NCBI RefSeq assembly: GCF_029227915.1
Contig: NC_079876.1
Coordinates: 17,732,001 to 17,796,000 of the forward strand
Direction of reading: 5' to 3'
Length of the DNA stretch: 64,000 nt
Source of the DNA: Hydractinia symbiolongicarpus
Lineage: Eukaryota > Cnidaria > Hydrozoa > Anthoathecata > Hydractiniidae
A model generated the notes under the pieces. That model was not told the origin of the DNA, made no database searches, and saw only the letters and a list, made by a program, of their open reading frames with translations. Below, one piece after another: positions 20,933 through 31,942 of the stretch. Numbering within the stretch: position 1 is the stretch's first letter; each line of letters begins with the position of its first letter. A program made the position numbers and the translations under genes.

Positions 20933-21138
20933 TGACAGCAGAATTGTTGGGGGTATTGCAGGTAAGGAACTTTTGCGATCAAAATAAGGGCATCCTTCGT
21001 ATTATATGCATTTCCCTTGTGTCTTCACAACTTGAAAGCATTAACTGTCCAAACAAAATTTGCCCTGCTAATCACCTTCAAGGTAGAAACGACACGTACT
21101 GAATTTAATAGACTGGAACATGTAATCTAGCAGCGAAA

Positions 21139-21210
21139 TGCGTCGGCCGGGAATCGAACCCAGATCTATTGCTCCGAATGCAGCAATACTAACCCTTACA
21201 CCACCGACGC
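21139..21210 (-). tRNA. tRNA, Gly body with Arg anticodon UCG
   Basis: Duplicate of 15872, with the same C28-A42 mismatch. Confidence 0.6.
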
Positions 21211-21415
21211 TGACAGCATAATTGTTGGAGTTGTGACAGGTAAGGTACTTTCGCGATCAAAATAAGGGAATCTTTCGTATTATATGCACTTCCCTTGTGT
21301 ATTCACAAGTTGAAAACATTAAGTGTCAAAAAAAATTTATCCTCCTAATCATCTTTTATGTAGGAACCACAAGAACTGAATTTAATAGACTAGAACATGC
21401 AATCTAGCAGCCAAA

Positions 21416-21487
21416 TGCGTCGGCTGGGAATCGAACCCGGATCAATTGCTTGGAAGGCAACAATGCTAACCTTTACACCACCGACGC
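21416..21487 (-). tRNA. tRNA-Gly(UCC), A64
   Basis: Duplicate of 16149. Confidence 0.7.
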
Positions 21488-21692
21488 TGACAGGATAATT
21501 GTTGGAGTTATGACAGGTAAGGTACTTTCGCGATCAAAATAAGGGCATCTTACGTATTATATGCATTTCCCTTGTGTCTTCACAACTTGAAAACATTAGT
21601 TGGCAAAAACAAGTTGCCCTCCTAATCATCTTCAAAGGAGAACCCACACGTACAGAACTTAATAGACTAGAACATCATATCTAGCAGCCAAA

Positions 21693-21764
21693 TGCGTCAA
21701 CGGGGAAGTGAATCAGGATCTATTGCTTGGAAGACAAAAATTTTAACTTTTACACCACCGACGC
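21693..21764 (-). pseudogene. tRNA-Gly-like, class P
   Basis: Duplicate of 16426 with one further T-stem change. Confidence 0.7.
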
Positions 21765-21970
21765 TGACAGCAGAATTGTTGGAGGTATCGCAGGTAAGGA
21801 ACTTTTGCGATCAAAAAAAGGGCATCCTTCGTATTATATGCATTTCCCTTGTGTGTTCACAACTTGAAAGCATTAATTGTCCAAACAAACTTTGCCCTGC
21901 TAATCACCTTCAAAGTAGAAACGACACGTACTGAATTTAATAGACTAGAACATGTAATCTAGTAGCGAAA

Positions 21971-22042
21971 TGCGTCGGCCGGGAGTCGAACCCGGATCTA
22001 TTGCTTGGAAGGCAACAATGCTAACCTTTACACCACTGACGC
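21971..22042 (-). tRNA. tRNA-Gly(UCC), A6
   Basis: Duplicate of 16704. Confidence 0.72.
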
Positions 22043-22247
22043 TGACAGAAGAAATGTTGAAGTTATTACAGGTAAGGTACTTTCGCGATCAAAATAAGGG
22101 AATCTTTCGTATTATATGCATTTCCCTTGTGTCTTCACAACTTGAAAACATTAGTTGGCAAAAACAAGTTGCCCTCCTAGTCATCTTCAAAGGAGAACCC
22201 ACACGTACAGAATTTAATAGACTAGAACATCATATCTAGCAGCCAAA

Positions 22248-22319
22248 TGCGTCAACTGGGAAGTGAATCAGGATCTATTGCTTGGAAGACAAAAATGTTA
22301 ACTTTTACACCAGCGACAC
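22248..22319 (-). pseudogene. tRNA-Gly-like, class P
   Basis: Duplicate of 16981. Confidence 0.72.
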
Positions 22320-22525
22320 TGACAGCAGAATTGTTGGAGGTATTGCAGGTAAGGAAGTTTTGCGATCAAAAAAAGGGCATCCTTCGTATTATATGCATTT
22401 CCCTTGTGTGTTCACAACTTGAAAGCATTAACTGTCCAAACAAAATTTGCCCTGCTAATCACCTTCAAGGTAGAAACGACACGTACTGAATTTAATAGAC
22501 TAGAACATGTAATCTAGTAGCGAAA

Positions 22526-22597
22526 TGCGTCGGCCGGGAGTCGAACCCGGATCTATTGCTTGGAAGGCAACAATGCTAACCTTTACACCACTGACGC
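22526..22597 (-). tRNA. tRNA-Gly(UCC), A6
   Basis: Same lineage as 18369. Confidence 0.72.
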
Positions 22598-22802
22598 TGA
22601 CAGCATAATTGTTGGAGTTGTGACAGGTAAGGTACTTTCGCGATCAAAATAAGGGTATCTTTCGTATTATATGCATTTCCTTTGTGTCTTCGCAACTTGA
22701 AAACATTAGTTGGCAAAAACAAGTTGCCCTCCTAATCATCTTCAAAGGAGAACCCACCCGTACAGAATTTAATAGACTAGAACATCATATCTAGCAGCCA
22801 AA

Positions 22803-22873
22803 TGCGTCAACTGGGAAGTGAACCAGGATCTATTGCTTGGAAGACAAAAATGTTAACTTTACACCACCGACGC
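22803..22873 (-). pseudogene. tRNA-Gly-like, class P, 71 nt
   Basis: Same lineage as 18646. Confidence 0.75.
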
Positions 22874-23079
22874 TGACAGCATAATTGTTGGAGTTGTGAC
22901 AGGTAAGGTACTTTCGCGATCAAAATAAGGGCATCCTTCGTATTATATGCATTTCACTTGTGTCTTCACAACTTGAAAGCATTAACTGTCCAAATAAAAT
23001 TTGCCCTGCTAATCACCTTCAAGGTAGAAACGACACCTACTGAATTTAATAGACTAGAACATGTATTCTAGCAGCGAAA

Positions 23080-23151
23080 TGCGTCGGCTGGGAATCGAAC
23101 CCGGATCTATTGCTTGGAAGGCAACAATGCTAACCTTTACACCACCGATGC
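23080..23151 (-). pseudogene. tRNA-Gly(UCC)-like
   Basis: A64 and A3 mismatches. Confidence 0.5.
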
Positions 23152-23356
23152 TGACAGAAGAATTGTTGGAGTTATTGCAGGTAAGGCACTTTCGCGATCA
23201 AAATAAGGGCATCCTTCGTATTATATGCATTTCCCTTGTGTCTTCACAACTTGAAAACATTAAGTGTCAAAAAAAAATTGTCCTCCTAATCATCTTTTAA
23301 GTAGGAACCACAAGAACTGAATTTAATAGACTAGAACATGAAATCTAACAGCCAAG

Positions 23357-23428
23357 TGCGTCGGCCGGGAATCGAACGCAGATCTATTGCTCGGAATGCA
23401 ACAATACTAACCTTTACACCACCGACGC
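23357..23428 (-). pseudogene. tRNA-Gly(UCC)-like
   Basis: T stem CTGCG leaves C52 facing C62; A32/G37 loop. Confidence 0.6.
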
Positions 23429-23633
23429 TGACAGCATATTTGTTGCAGTTGTGACAGGTAAGGTACTTTCGCAATCAAAATAAGGGAATCTTACGTATTA
23501 TATGCATTTCCCTTGTGTATTCACAACTTGAAAACATTAAGTGTCAAAAAAAGATTATCCTCCTAATCATCTTTTAAGTAGGAACCACAAGAACTGAATT
23601 TAATAGACTAGAACATGAAATCTAACGGCCAAA

Positions 23634-23705
23634 TGTGTCGGCCGGGAATCGAACCCGGATCTATTGCTTGGAAGGCAACAATGTCAACCTTTACACCACC
23701 GACGC
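23634..23705 (-). tRNA. tRNA-Gly(UCC), A71
   Basis: A71 is the only mismatch; same lineage as 14763. Confidence 0.65.
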
Positions 23706-23910
23706 TGACAGCAGAATTGTTGGAGTTATGACAGGTAAGCTACTTTCGCTATCAAAATAAGGGTATCTTACGTATTATATGCATTTCCCTTCTGTCTTCA
23801 CAACTTGAAAACATTAGTTGGCAAAATCAAGTTGCCCTCCTAATCATCTTCTGAGGAGAACCCACACGTACAGAATTTAATAGACTAGAACATGAAATCT
23901 AACATCCAAA

Positions 23911-23982
23911 TGCGTCGGCCGGGAATCGAACCCGGATCTATTGCTCGGAATGCAACAATACTAACCTTTGCACCACCGACGC
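23911..23982 (-). tRNA. tRNA-Gly(UCC), A32/G37 variant
   Basis: Same sequence as 15040; stems pair. Confidence 0.78.
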
Positions 23983-24188
23983 TGACAGCATATTTGTTGG
24001 AGTTGTGACAGGTAAGGTACTTTCGCGATCAAAATAAGGGAATCTTTCGTATTACATGCATTTCCCTTGTGTATTCACAACTTGAAAGCATTAACTGTCC
24101 AAAAACAAATTGCCCTGCTAATAACCTTCAAGGTAGAAACGACACGTACTGAATTTAATAGACTAGAACATGAAATCTAGCGGCCAAA

Positions 24189-24260
24189 TGTGTCTGCCAA
24201 GAATCGAACCCGGATCTATTGCTTGAAAGGCAACAGTGTCAACCTTTACACCACCGACGC
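24189..24260 (-). pseudogene. tRNA-like, anticodon UUC
   Basis: Lineage of 15318 with loop CTTTCAA (UUC, glutamate). Acceptor carries A67 and A71 mismatches. Confidence 0.6.
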
Positions 24261-24464
24261 TGACAGAAGAATTGTTGGAGTTATTACAGATAAGGTACCT
24301 TCGCGATCAAAATAAGGGGATCTTACGTATTATATGCATTTCCCTTGTGTCTTCACAACTTGAAAACATTAGTTGGCAAAAACAAGTTGCCCTCCTAATC
24401 ATCTTCAAAGGAGAACCCACACGTAGGTATATAATAGACTAGAACATCATATCTAGCAGCCAAA

Positions 24465-24536
24465 TGCGTCAACTGCGAAGTGAACCAGGATCTATTGCTT
24501 GAAAAACAAAAATATTAACTTTTACACCACCGACGC
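24465..24536 (-). pseudogene. tRNA-Gly-like, class P, anticodon UUC
   Basis: Class P with loop TTTTCAA. Confidence 0.7.
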
Positions 24537-24742
24537 TGACAGCAGAATTGTTGGAGGTATTGCAGGTAAGGCACTTTCGCGATCAAAATAAGGGCATCCT
24601 TCGTATTATATGCATTTCCTTTGTGTCTTCACAACTTGAAAGCATTAACTGTCCAAACAAAATTTGCCCTCCTAATCACCTTCAAAGTAGAAACGACACG
24701 TACTCAATTTAATAGACTAGAACATGCAATCTAGCAGCCAAA

Positions 24743-24814
24743 TGCGTCGGCTGGGAATCGAACCCGGATCTATTGCTCGGAAGGCAACAATACTAACCTT
24801 TACACCACCGACTC
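24743..24814 (-). pseudogene. tRNA-Gly(UCC)-like
   Basis: A2 faces G71 and A64 faces C50; G37. Confidence 0.55.
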
Positions 24815-25019
24815 TGACAGCAGAATTGTTGGAGTTGTGACAGGTAAGGTACTTTCGCGATTAAAAAAAGGGAATCTTTCGTATTATATGCATTTCCTTT
24901 GTGTCTTCACAACTTGAAAACATTAGTTGGCAAAAACAAGTTGCCCTCCTAATCATCTTCAAAGAAGAACCCACACGTACAGAATTTAATAGACTAGAAC
25001 ATCATATCTAGCAGCCAAA

Positions 25020-25091
25020 TGCGTCAACTGGGAAGTGAATCAGGATCTATTGCTTGGAAGACAAAAATGTTAACTTTTACACCACCGACGC
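25020..25091 (-). pseudogene. tRNA-Gly-like, class P
   Basis: 4159-bp duplicate of 20861. Confidence 0.7.
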
Positions 25092-25297
25092 TGACAGCAG
25101 AATTGTTGGGGGTATTGCAGGTAAGGAACTTTTGCGATCAAAATAAGGGCATCCTTCGTATTATATGCATTTCCCTTGTGTCTTCACAACTTGAAAGCAT
25201 TAACTGTCCAAACAAAATTTGCCCTGCTAATCACCTTCAAGGTAGAAACGACACGTACTGAATTTAATAGACTGGAACGTGTAATCTAGCAGCGAAA

Positions 25298-25369
25298 TGC
25301 GTCGGCCGGGAATCGAACCCAGATCTATTGCTCCGAATGCAGCAATACTAACCCTTACACCACCGACGC
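25298..25369 (-). tRNA. tRNA, Gly body with Arg anticodon UCG
   Basis: 4159-bp duplicate of 21139; C28 faces A42. Confidence 0.6.
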
Positions 25370-25574
25370 TGACAGCATAATTGTTGGAGTTGTGACAGGT
25401 AAGGTACTTTCGCGATCAAAATAAGGGAATCTTTCGTATTATATGCACTTCCCTTGTGTATTCACAAGTTGAAAACATTAAGTGTCAAAAAAAACTTATC
25501 CTCCTAATCATCTTTTATGAGGGAACCACAAGAACTGAATTTAATAGACTAGAACATGCAATCTAGCAGCCAAA

Positions 25575-25646
25575 TGCGTCGGCTGGGAATCGAACCCGGA
25601 TCAATTGCTTGGAAGGCAACAATGCTAACCTTTACACCACCGACGC
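25575..25646 (-). tRNA. tRNA-Gly(UCC), A64
   Basis: 4159-bp duplicate of 21416. Confidence 0.7.
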
Positions 25647-25851
25647 TGACAGGATAATTGTTGGAGTTATGACAGGTAAGGTACTTTCGCGATCAAAATA
25701 AGGGCATCTTACGTATTATATGCATTTCCCTTGTGTCTTCACAACTTGAAAACATTAGTTGGCAAAAACAAGTTGCCCTCCTAATCATCTTCAAAGGAGA
25801 ACCCACACGTACAGAACTTAATAGACTAGAACATCATATCTAGCAGCCAAA

Positions 25852-25923
25852 TGCGTCAACTGGGAAGTGAATCAGGATCTATTGCTTGGAAGACAAAAAT
25901 TTTAACTTTTACACCACCGACGC
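25852..25923 (-). pseudogene. tRNA-Gly-like, class P
   Basis: Duplicate of 21693. Confidence 0.7.
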
Positions 25924-26129
25924 TGACAGCAGAATTGTTGGAGGTATCGCAGGTAAGGAACTTTTGCGATCAAAAAAAGGGCATCCTTCGTATTATATGC
26001 ATTTCCCTTGTGTGTTCACAACTTGAAAGCATTAATTGTCCAAACAAACTTTGCCCTGCTAATCACCTTCAAGGTAGAAACGACACGTACTGAATTTAAT
26101 AGACTAGAACATGTAATCTAGTAGCGAAA

Positions 26130-26201
26130 TGCGTCGGCCCGGAGTCGAACCCGGATCTATTGCTTGGAAGGCAACAATGCTAACCTTTACACCACTGACG
26201 C
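26130..26201 (-). tRNA. tRNA-Gly(UCC), two mismatches
   Basis: A6, and G63 facing G51 in the T stem. Confidence 0.55.
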
Positions 26202-26406
26202 TGACAGAAGAAATGTTGAAGTTATTACAGGTAAGGTACTTTCGCGATCAAAATAAGGGAATCTTTCGTATTATATGCATTTCCCTTGTGTCTTCACAAC
26301 TTGAAAACATTAGTTGGCAAAAACAAGTTGCCCTCCTAGTCATCTTCAAAGGAGAACCCACACGTACAGAATTTAATAGACTAGAACATCATATCTAGCA
26401 GCCAAA

Positions 26407-26478
26407 TGCGTCAACTGGGAAGTGAATCAGGATCTATTGCTTGGAAGACAAAAATGTTAACTTTTACACCAGCGACAC
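26407..26478 (-). pseudogene. tRNA-Gly-like, class P
   Basis: Duplicate of 22248. Confidence 0.72.
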
Positions 26479-26684
26479 TGACAGCAGAATTGTTGGAGGT
26501 ATTGCAGGTAAGGAACTTTTGCGATCAAAAAAAGGGCATCCTTCGTATTATATGCATTTCCCTTGTGTGTTCACAACTTGAAAGCATTAACTGTCCAAAC
26601 AAAATTTGCCCTGCTAACAACCTTCAAGGTAGAAACGACACGTACTGAATTTAATAGACTAGAACATGTAATCTAGTAGCGAAA

Positions 26685-26756
26685 TGCGTCGGCCGGGAGT
26701 CGAACCCGGATCTATTGCTTGGAAGGCAACAATGCTAACCTTTACACCACCGACGC
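26685..26756 (-). tRNA. tRNA-Gly(UCC), sound
   Basis: All stems pair; T loop TTCGACT; same sequence as 17259. Confidence 0.93.
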
Positions 26757-26961
26757 TGACAGAAAAAATGTTGAAGTTATTACAGGTAAGGTACTTTCGC
26801 GATCAAAATAAGGGAATCTTTCGTATTATATGCATTTCCCTTGTATATTCACAACTTGAAAACATTAAGTGTCAAAAGAAATTTATCCTCCTAATCATCT
26901 TTTAAGTAGGAACCACAAGAACTGAATTTAATAGACTAGAACATGAAATCTAGCGGCCAAA

Positions 26962-27033
26962 TGTGTCGGCCGGGAATCGAACCCGGATCCATTGCTTGGA
27001 AGGCAACAATGTCAACCTTTACACCAACGACGC
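26962..27033 (-). pseudogene. tRNA-Gly(UCC)-like
   Basis: A71, and T7 facing C66. Confidence 0.55.
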
Positions 27034-27239
27034 TGACAGCAGAATTGTTGGAGTTATTACAGGTAAGGTACTTTGGCGATCAAAATAAGGGCATCTTACG
27101 TATTATATGCATTTCCCTTGTGTCTTCACAACTTGAAAGCATTAACTGTCCAAACAAAATTTGCCCTCGTAATCACCTTCAAAGTAGAAACGACACGTAC
27201 TGAATTTAATAGACTAGAACATGTAATTTAGTAGCGATA

Positions 27240-27311
27240 TGCGTCGGCCGGGAATCGAACCCGGATCTATTGCTTGGAAGGCAACAATGCTAACCTTTAC
27301 ACCACCGACGC
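27240..27311 (-). tRNA. tRNA-Gly(UCC), canonical
   Basis: Identical to 4180-4251; first TTTT in sense about 80 nt downstream (27156-27159). Confidence 0.95.
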
Positions 27312-27516
27312 TGACAGAAGAATTGTTGGAGTTATTACAGGCAAGGTACTTTGACGATCAAAATAAGGGCATCTTTAGAATTATATGCATTTCCCTTGTG
27401 TCTTCACAACTTGAAAACAATAAGTGTCAAAAAAAATTTGTCCTCCTAATCACCTTTTAGGTAGGAACCACAAAAACTGAATTTAATAGACTAGAACATG
27501 AAATCTAACAGCCAAA

Positions 27517-27588
27517 TGCGTCGGCCGGAAATCGAACCCGGATCTATTGCTTGGAAGGCCACAATGCTAACATTTACACCACCGACGC
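27517..27588 (-). pseudogene. tRNA-Gly(UCC)-like
   Basis: G29 faces A41; T61 and a D-loop GG change. Confidence 0.55.
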
Positions 27589-27793
27589 TGACAGCAGAAT
27601 TGTTGGAGTTATTGCAGGTAAGGTACTTTCGCGATCAAAGTAAGGACATCTTTCGTATTAAATGCATTTCCCTTGTGTCTTCACCACTTGAAAACATTTT
27701 CTGGCAAAAACAAGTTGCCCTCCTAATCATCTTCAAAGGAGAACCCACAGGTACACAAATTAATAGACTGGAACATCAAATCTAGCAGCTAAA

Positions 27794-27864
27794 TGGGTCG
27801 GCCGGAATCGAAGCCGGATCTATTGTTTGGAAGGCAACAATGCTAACCTTTACACCACCGACGC
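27794..27864 (-). pseudogene. tRNA-Gly(UCC)-like, 71 nt
   Basis: T stem one base short, C31 faces A39, 3' end ACCCA. Confidence 0.7.
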
Positions 27865-28251
27865 TGACAGCAGAATTGTTGGAGTTATGACAGGTAAGGT
27901 ACTTTCGGGATCATAGTAAGGACATCATTCGTATTATATGCATTTCCCTTGTGTCTGCACAAGTAAGTAAGTAAGTTATATTTGCCATCATTATAAAATC
28001 GTTAGAAATATTTACAGAGAAAAAGAAATTGAAAACAAATAAATGAAATAATAAACTATATATAATATTAAAATGTATCATAAAAAATATAAAATAAAAT
28101 TAAATGCAATTTTCCTGAGTGTTGATATGTTTGATGGTTGGATAACACAAAACAAGCCAAAGCGAGATTTCCAGTGTGGTCCATTTCTACACTTATAGAA
28201 AAAAAGATAAGCAAAACGAAAACGAAAGGATTATCAAAAGATCATATGAAT

Positions 28252-29858
28252 TTAATTCACAAAATCATCTGAGTCCCTTCTCGTTATAACATCAAAATAG
28301 TGCTTTTTTAGGTTGTGTTTAAAACTGTTTGTAGTACTAGATCTTTTAAGACCCTCAGGAAGAGTATTCCATAAGGAGGGTGCAAGGTAGGAAAGACACT
28401 GTTGACCTTGGGATGTTTTTTCACAAGATTGTTCAAGCCTCTGGAATGATGAACGAGTCGAAGCTCTTCTATGAATTGATGGAATAAATACATCAGACAT
28501 GTACAGAGTTCATTTTTTCTGAAAAAATTCATATGCATGATTGTTTACGCATACTTTAAACCTTTCGCTAACTGGTAGCCAATTTATTTCCTTAGAATCC
28601 GTAGCACCTACATGTGATCTGCTACTTTTTTGTAAACAGAAGCGAACACATTTGTTTTGGGCAACATGGAGCTTCTTTTTTAAAACTTTTGTCAGGTTTG
28701 GATACCACACAGTACTGGCATAGTCGAAATGTGGTTGAATTAAAGAGTTACAAAGAAGTCGTCGCAGATCCTTGTTCAAAAATGAGCTTTGACGATAAAG
28801 AAATTTAATTTTGCCATTAATTTTGTTAATCACATGTAAGGCCATTGACTCACCAGACAGTGATTGGTCAAAGATGCAACCAAGATATTCAACTTTCGTA
28901 TGCTGCTTGATTTCTACTCCATTGTAGGAAATATTAAGTTTTTCTGCTTTCTTAATTTTTCACCTGGAGGCAAAAAGAATAGACTTAGTTTTATCTTCAC
29001 CAAAGGTTATGCTGAGTTTGTTGTCCACAAACCAATCACATAAATTACTGAAGTCTGTATTAGGAGCATTTTCCATCTCAGTTATGTCTTTGTGTTGAAA
29101 TAAGAGACATGAATCATCTGCGTAGAGAAAAAGATCACATTGTACTAAAGCTTGTGGCATATCGTTTACATAAAGTAAGAACAGAAGTGGACCCAAGATA
29201 GAACCTTGGGGAACACCACATTCCAGTTTACCTGGATTAGATGATAAGTTATCTATTGACACACAAAATGTTCTGTTTGCAAGGTAAGACCTGAACCAAA
29301 GAATTACTTCATTTGAAAATCCAAGAGTTCCTAATTTTTCCAAAAGTATGGAGTGGTTGATGGTATCGAAAGCTTTTTGTAGGTCAATGAGGATCATACC
29401 AGACAGCAAGCCTGCATCAAAACCTTTTGAAATTTTGTCATGTATATATGATAGACAAAAATCTGTTGAATGACAGCTTCTAAAGCCAGACTGAAATTTA
29501 AATAATATATCGTTTTCGTCTAAGAAAGCTTGTGTTTGGTTATGGACCACTCTTTCAATAATTTTAGAAAAAAGAGGAAGCAAAGATATAGGGCGGTAAT
29601 TCTTTGGATCAGTTCTTGATCCCTTCTTATATAGTGGCTTAAGTTTAGCTATCTTACATTCACTAGGGAAAGATGACAGTGAGATAGAAAGATTACATAA
29701 TTGAGTTATTGGTCTGCAGAGAAAATCAGCACCATCCTTCAAGAAAATTCCAGATATAGTATCGAGTCCTGGTGCTTTTGTTGTACTAGTATCATTTAGC
29801 AAATTCAGCACATCTTCTTCTAAGACTTGCTGAAAATTGAATATCTTGTTTCCAATGT
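28252..29858 (-). pseudogene. LINE copy 1 reverse transcriptase region
   Basis: Continues the endonuclease polyprotein in another frame. From the ATG at 29811, RT landmarks are NYRPISLLP (residues 71-79), the first catalytic Asp in LIDLQKAFD (143), GVPQGSILGPLLF (199-211), YADD (230-233) and the following LSITFGEDKTKSILF. An in-frame TGA stops it at 28960. The same frame resumes (ALHVINKINGKIKFLYR, LIQPHFDYASTVWYPNL), meets a second TGA at 28510, and ends with SFKHNLKKHY before 28252. In a live element it makes cDNA at the nicked target. Here it is dead. Confidence 0.9.
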
Positions 29859-31328
29859 TTAGCGATTGTAATATGAGATGACAGCATTTATCCCAAATCT
29901 ATTTGAGGGCTTAGGAAGATTTTGAAGCAGCCCATCTGCTAGACCAGAGAAAAAGTTCTTAAATATCTCTAGTTTTGGTTTTGTATCAAAATGTAAGGCA
30001 TCCTCATCCTTTAGACAGTAGTTAGGATCTGACTTCTTTGAGTTGTCAAGTCCCATAGACTTTAGAGTCTTCCATAGTTCCTTAGGCTTGCCTGTGTTTT
30101 CTGTTATTTTGTTTTTATAGTATTCTTTTTTCTTTTTATTGATCAAATTTTGCACATTACTTTTTGCTTCATTCCAGAGGTCAGAATCAATTTGTAATTT
30201 TGACTTCTTAAACTTTTTAAAAAGTTTATCTCTAGTAGCAATCTTGTCTGCAATCTCACCATCAAACCATTCCTGGGAGTTGCATTTAATTCTGGCCTCT
30301 TTAGTAGGTGCTATAGTATCTATTACTGACATTAGTTTTGTCAAAAAATCAGAGTAGGCCAGATCAATGTCCGTGAACTCATTATAATTTGGAAAGTTTG
30401 TATCCCTTAGGAGACCCTGATACTGTTCCTTTGTGTAGTTTTTAAAAGATCGAAATTTGATATGTTTGTGGGTATTAAACTTGACTTTTTTGACTTTTCT
30501 GGTGCAGAAAATCATTTGGTGATCTGATAGTCCAACATTTAAAACTCCACTTTGAGAAACTTTACCAACACAATTTGTTAAAAAGTGGTCAATAACTGTT
30601 GCAGTAGCACAAGTTACCCTTGTAGGCTCAACAATCAATTGTTTAAGGCCATAAAGCGAACAAAATTCTACACATTGCTTTTGCAATCCAGAGACATGAT
30701 CACTCTTAAGTGCTGTCTTATTCATTTTGAAAATACTTCTACCATTACAAAGAGTATTGATATTAAAGTCTCCCAAGAGATAGAATTCTTTCTCATCAAA
30801 ATCTAATGTAGTAAATTCATCTGAAATATTATTGACAAAATTATTTTGATCTGGTGGTCTGTAAAACACTCCAACAGTGAAAGGCTTTGTTTTAGGAAAT
30901 AAAACATCAAACATGACACATTCCAAATTTTCTGAAAGTCGCTTATGAGAATTGTAACAAATATCATTTCTAATAAAGCAAGCAACACCTCCTCCATGCC
31001 TGTTGCTGTCACATCTAAGGAGGTTATAGCCTTCAATAGATACCTCAGAATCTGTTACAGTATTATCTAGTTTAGATTCTGTTATACCAATAATAGCTAT
31101 TTTAGTTGAGAACTCTATTGCCCTAAGTTCATCAATTTTAGGTAAAAGCGAATTAATGTTGACATGAGCCATATGAAACCCTCGCTTCTTGAACACGTTC
31201 CAGTCCTCATTCACAGTTGTCATATCCACAGGAGGGCCAGGGTTTAGACTTATGTCACCAGAAAGAAGAATCAATGAACAAAGATAGTTTGTCTGGTTTT
31301 TCCTGCTTAAAACAAGAAAAGACAACAT
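29859..31328 (-). CDS. LINE copy 1 AP endonuclease with 2A-like leader
   Basis: 489 codons from the first in-frame ATG (31328); the open frame runs on to about 31862 without any ATG. Residues 1-32 are a hydrophobic leader ending SGDISLNPGP, a 2A-like motif (DxxxNPGP, with S where E is usual) that in related LINEs makes the ribosome skip between G and P. Apurinic endonuclease residues follow: N57 (VNINS), E84 (TESKLD), Y156-R157 (FYRPP), D187 and N189 (GDFNI), D247 (VIDHF), D269-H270 (SDH). The enzyme nicks target DNA to prime reverse transcription. After a basic linker (KKKKEYYKNK) the frame stops at TAA. The RT continues in another frame, consistent with loss of one base. Confidence 0.85.
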   Translation of the reverse strand: MLSFLVLSRKNQTNYLCSLILLSGDISLNPGPPVDMTTVNEDWNVFKKRGFHMAHVNINSLLPKIDELRAIEFSTKIAIIGITESKLDNTVTDSEVSIEGYNLLRCDSNRHGGGVACFIRNDICYNSHKRLSENLECVMFDVLFPKTKPFTVGVFYRPPDQNNFVNNISDEFTTLDFDEKEFYLLGDFNINTLCNGRSIFKMNKTALKSDHVSGLQKQCVEFCSLYGLKQLIVEPTRVTCATATVIDHFLTNCVGKVSQSGVLNVGLSDHQMIFCTRKVKKVKFNTHKHIKFRSFKNYTKEQYQGLLRDTNFPNYNEFTDIDLAYSDFLTKLMSVIDTIAPTKEARIKCNSQEWFDGEIADKIATRDKLFKKFKKSKLQIDSDLWNEAKSNVQNLINKKKKEYYKNKITENTGKPKELWKTLKSMGLDNSKKSDPNYCLKDEDALHFDTKPKLEIFKNFFSGLADGLLQNLPKPSNRFGINAVISYYNR

Positions 31329-31834
31329 ATAGTACTTGATGTTAGTTTCTAAGTTCTTATTAGTAATTTCGTTACAAAAAGCTACAGATTCAGGCACGAA
31401 GAAAGATGATTTGTTACAACGCTCAAGTTTGGAGTATTTACAAACTTCATTGTGATAACTATGTACAGCAAGTGTAACTATGGCAATTTGAAAGAAACAA
31501 CCAGCTGATGCAAGCAATAAGTTTCTCTTTCTACAGCTAATAACTTTAAGAAAGTTAACTATGATGAAGACGAAAAATATAAAAATAATTTTAGGAATGT
31601 AGATGTTTGCATAGTTATTGGCCAGTTCTTTCTGCAGGTTAATACTGTTTTTTTCTCCTTTCAAACCGTCAAAGGTTTGATTATAAATATAAAAAGGTGA
31701 GAATAATAATTTATGAACAGGTAAAATTGTCTTACTATTTAATATAGTGCTATTTCCAAATTCAGGCTTAATATTTTCAAAAATTGAAATTGAACAGTTA
31801 ATAAAAAGCAAACAGAAAATTATGTTAAAAAACA
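31329..31834 (-). other. LINE copy 1 upstream open segment
   Basis: In frame with the endonuclease, no stop and no ATG. It would encode hydrophobic stretches (FNIIFCLLFINC, IIFIFFVFIIVNFL, CFFQIAIVTLAV). It may be a 5'-truncated first protein or the remains of a longer leader. The open frame even runs into flanking satellite, so openness alone is weak evidence. Confidence 0.5.
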
Positions 31835-31942
31835 ACTTGAAAACATTAGCTGGCAAAAACAAGTTGCCCTCCTAATCACCTTCAAAGTAGAAACGGCACG
31901 TACTGAATTTAATAGACTAGAACATGTAATCTAGTAGCGAAA

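Larger units (their letters stand above)
18369..21138 (-). repeat. 1385-bp higher-order repeat
   Basis: Five units (18369, 18646, 18922, 19200, 19476) recur at +1385. Confidence 0.92.
7771..27961 (-). repeat. tRNA-Gly satellite, block 2a (tRNAs on -)
   Basis: 73 units with tRNAs on the - strand, opposite to block 1. Class P units are interleaved with better ones. Contains the 1938-, 1110- and 1385-bp higher-order repeats. Confidence 0.95.
27962..31834 (-). mobile_element. LINE copy 1, APE-type non-LTR element
   Basis: About 3.87 kb of non-satellite DNA on the - strand: leader, endonuclease region, reverse transcriptase region, about 290 bp of 3' UTR, and a 3' tail of CTTA repeats (seen as AGTAAGTAAGTAAG at 27962). 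It splits a unit between GTGTCTGCACAA and ACAACTTGAAAAC, so ACAA is duplicated at the ends, a short candidate target-site duplication. The CTTA tail, AP endonuclease and RT layout suggest a CR1/L2-like element. The frame is broken three times. Confidence 0.88.

Noticed and set aside
7771-27961. CRISPR array, because of regular repeats
   Set aside because: Units of about 277 bp without short conserved repeats and unique spacers; the content is tRNA and the LINEs are animal-type.
30139-30806. Plus-strand frames inside the LINEs (30139-30357, 30585-30806 and copies)
   Set aside because: Shadows of the endonuclease frame on the opposite strand, with no recognisable content.
31835-31862. LINE protein starting in the satellite flank (FLPANVFKL)
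   Set aside because: The codon at 31862 is TTG and lies outside the element. The first in-frame ATG is at 31328.
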